64,000 nucleotides of DNA from Pseudomonas sp. 2FG (lineage in GTDB: Bacteria; Pseudomonadota; Gammaproteobacteria; Pseudomonadales; Pseudomonadaceae), in assembly GCF_005502935.1 (NCBI RefSeq), contig NZ_SCMP01000009.1, positions 124,001-188,000 on the forward strand. The letters are read 5' to 3'. Of the stretch, positions 62,996 to 64,000 are shown one piece after another; positions within the stretch are counted from its first letter, which is position 1, and each line of letters begins with the position of its first letter. The notes under the pieces are model-generated. The model was not told the DNA's origin. It saw only the letters and a program-made list of their open reading frames with translations, and did no database searches. Made by a program: the position numbers and the translations under genes.

Positions 62996-63823
62996 ATGAA
63001 GCTTGCAGTAGCGGTAATCCACGGCATCGGCACACAGCCGGATCTGCGCGATGCAGACGGCCAACACGTCTTCGCCCAGAACCTGATTAGCAGCCTGCGC
63101 CGGCGTCTCGGCGCCGAGGCGGAACAGGTTGCGTTCCAGAGCCTGTACTGGGCCAGCGTGCTGGATAAACGCGAACAGGCCTACCTCGACAAGCTCGCCG
63201 GTGAACCGGTTAGCTGGCGCTGGTTGCGGCGTATCGTCACCCTGTTTTTCGGTGATGCCAGCGGCTACCGCAAGGTCAGCCAGGCCTATGACACCACCTA
63301 CGAAGAAGTGCACCAGTGCCTGTGGCATGGGTTGAACGCCCTGCGCGCGCAAGTCGGGCCACAGACACCGCTGGTGGTGCTGGCCCACTCCCTGGGTGGG
63401 CACATCTTCTCCAACTTCGTCTGGGACCAGCAGAAGCTCAACGCCACCCCGAGCTGCCCGCGCGATCCCTTCCTGGCCCTGGAGACGCTGGCCGGCCTGA
63501 TCACCTTCGGCTGCAACATCCCACTGTTCACCTTCGCCTACGACCCGGTGGTGCCGATCCGTTTTCCCGGCCACTGCCTGACCGAGCAGGTGCGCGAACA
63601 GGCGCGCTGGCTGAATCTCTATGCACCGGCCGATCCACTCGGCTACCCGCTACGGCCGCTGCCGGACTACGCCAAGGTAGTGACGCAAGACCGCGCCATG
63701 CCGGTCGGTCCCTGGTACAAGAGGCACACACCCTTGAGTCATCTGGAGTATTGGGACGATGCCCAGTTTCATGCCTATGTGGCGAATTATCTGTGTCAGT
63801 TGCTCCCTGCTTGCGCTGAGTGA
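62996..63823 (+). CDS. Alpha/beta hydrolase (putative lipase)
   Basis: A 275-residue protein of the alpha/beta hydrolase fold. VAVIHGIGTQPD forms the oxyanion region and LAHSLGGHIF the nucleophile elbow (Ser in GHSxG-like AHSLGG); a His near HTPLSHLEYW is a likely third catalytic residue. No signal peptide. Substrate unknown. AGGGAGAGG lies before the ATG. Confidence 0.85.
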   Translation: MKLAVAVIHGIGTQPDLRDADGQHVFAQNLISSLRRRLGAEAEQVAFQSLYWASVLDKREQAYLDKLAGEPVSWRWLRRIVTLFFGDASGYRKVSQAYDTTYEEVHQCLWHGLNALRAQVGPQTPLVVLAHSLGGHIFSNFVWDQQKLNATPSCPRDPFLALETLAGLITFGCNIPLFTFAYDPVVPIRFPGHCLTEQVREQARWLNLYAPADPLGYPLRPLPDYAKVVTQDRAMPVGPWYKRHTPLSHLEYWDDAQFHAYVANYLCQLLPACAE

Positions 63824-63920
63824 AAGCACGCACGCTGCGCTGAATGCACAAGGTCAAGCGCAACTATCAGCCTCCTGGCTCAAGCAGGAACTACAGCGAT
63901 TACGGCAGTCGCAGCCTTAA
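63777..63920 (+). CDS. Possible 47-residue exported small protein
   Basis: This frame overlaps the end of the hydrolase gene by 47 bp and reads MWRIICVSCSLLALSEST, then HAALNAQGQAQLSASWLKQ and a basic helix. The N-terminus looks like a signal peptide and the C-terminus like an amphipathic helix, with the stop just before a terminator. No clear ribosome-binding site is visible inside the hydrolase gene. Confidence 0.3.
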   Translation: MWRIICVSCSLLALSESTHAALNAQGQAQLSASWLKQELQRLRQSQP

Positions 63921-63924
63921 ATAG

Positions 63925-63954
63925 CACCGGCCTGCGCGTGCACGCCGGTGTTTT
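63925..63954 (+). terminator. Terminator after the hydrolase gene
   Basis: CACCGGC/GCCGGTG stem with a 12-nt loop and TTTT. Confidence 0.75.
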
Positions 63955-63964
63955 CACTCGATGA

Positions 63965-63985
63965 CTTAGGCCTTAGGCCTTAGGC
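63965..63985. repeat. Three tandem CTTAGGC heptamers
   Basis: CTTAGGC occurs three times head to tail. A 7-bp unit shifts the frame, and on the minus strand each unit contains a TAA, so variation in copy number would place stops in different frames at the end of the next gene. Confidence 0.7.
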
Positions 63986-64000
63986 CTCCAACTCCGCCGC
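63980..64000 (-). CDS. Partial gene at the window edge, C-terminus only
   Basis: On the minus strand the last bases read AAELEA and stop in the heptamer repeat. The frame is consistent with the end of a gene that runs beyond the window and converges on the hydrolase terminator. Six codons give no identity. Confidence 0.25.
   Translation of the reverse strand, partial: AAELEA

Overview
The window is chromosomal DNA of a Pseudomonas-type gammaproteobacterium: high GC, with a backbone in a gene order I recall from Pseudomonas (gacA-uvrC-pgsA-tRNA-Gly-tRNA-Cys-tRNA-Leu; tusDCBE; ftsK-lolA-rarA-crcB-serS-cysG; trxB-aat-bpt-infA-clpA-clpS-cspD-icd; mnmA-hflD-purB; aceA; nuoA to nuoN with a fused nuoCD). 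The species cannot be told from the sequence alone.

Positions 1 to about 11,290 are the right-hand part of an integrated mobile element. It carries a long ParB-like gene, a DUF932 gene and a short radC-type gene, all common in integrative conjugative elements, plus cargo: an AT-rich HNH-like protein, a 269-residue protein I do not recognise, and an 888-residue SMC/Rad50-like ATPase with a zinc hook that could be a defence gene. Several of these genes have long untranslated leaders, and two of the leaders clearly share sequence, which suggests a conserved leader RNA. No integrase or conjugation gene lies in the window; the other end of the element is outside it.

The most striking feature is the junction. 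The resident tRNA-Leu(UAA) gene is cut off just after its anticodon loop (11248-11289). About 160 bp away lies a complete, different tRNA-Leu(UAA) gene (10771-11086) whose anticodon is interrupted between U34 and A35 by a 231-nt group I intron. The simplest reading is that the element integrates into the anticodon loop of tRNA-Leu(UAA), destroys it, and brings its own copy. The intron sits inside the presumed attachment core, so it would also hide that copy from the integrase. The intron and the truncation are read directly from the sequence; the rescue and immunity roles are inference.

Positions 11,440 to 46,334 are core genome: tRNAs, phospholipid synthesis (pgsA), repair (uvrC, rarA), global regulation (gacA), tRNA 2-thiolation (tusDCBE and, further on, mnmA), siroheme synthesis, fluoride export, lipoprotein transport, chromosome segregation (ftsK), thioredoxin reduction, a nearly complete N-degron pathway (aat, bpt, clpA, clpS), icd, purB, the ribosomal oxygenase roxA, aceA and a Tat-exported PhoX-type phosphatase. 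icd and aceA, which compete for isocitrate, both carry TGTAGT/ACTACA palindromes upstream.

Positions 46,335 to 61,433 hold the whole respiratory complex I operon. After it come a decayed cytochrome b561 fragment, a patatin-like hydrolase gene, an alpha/beta hydrolase gene, and the edge of another gene.
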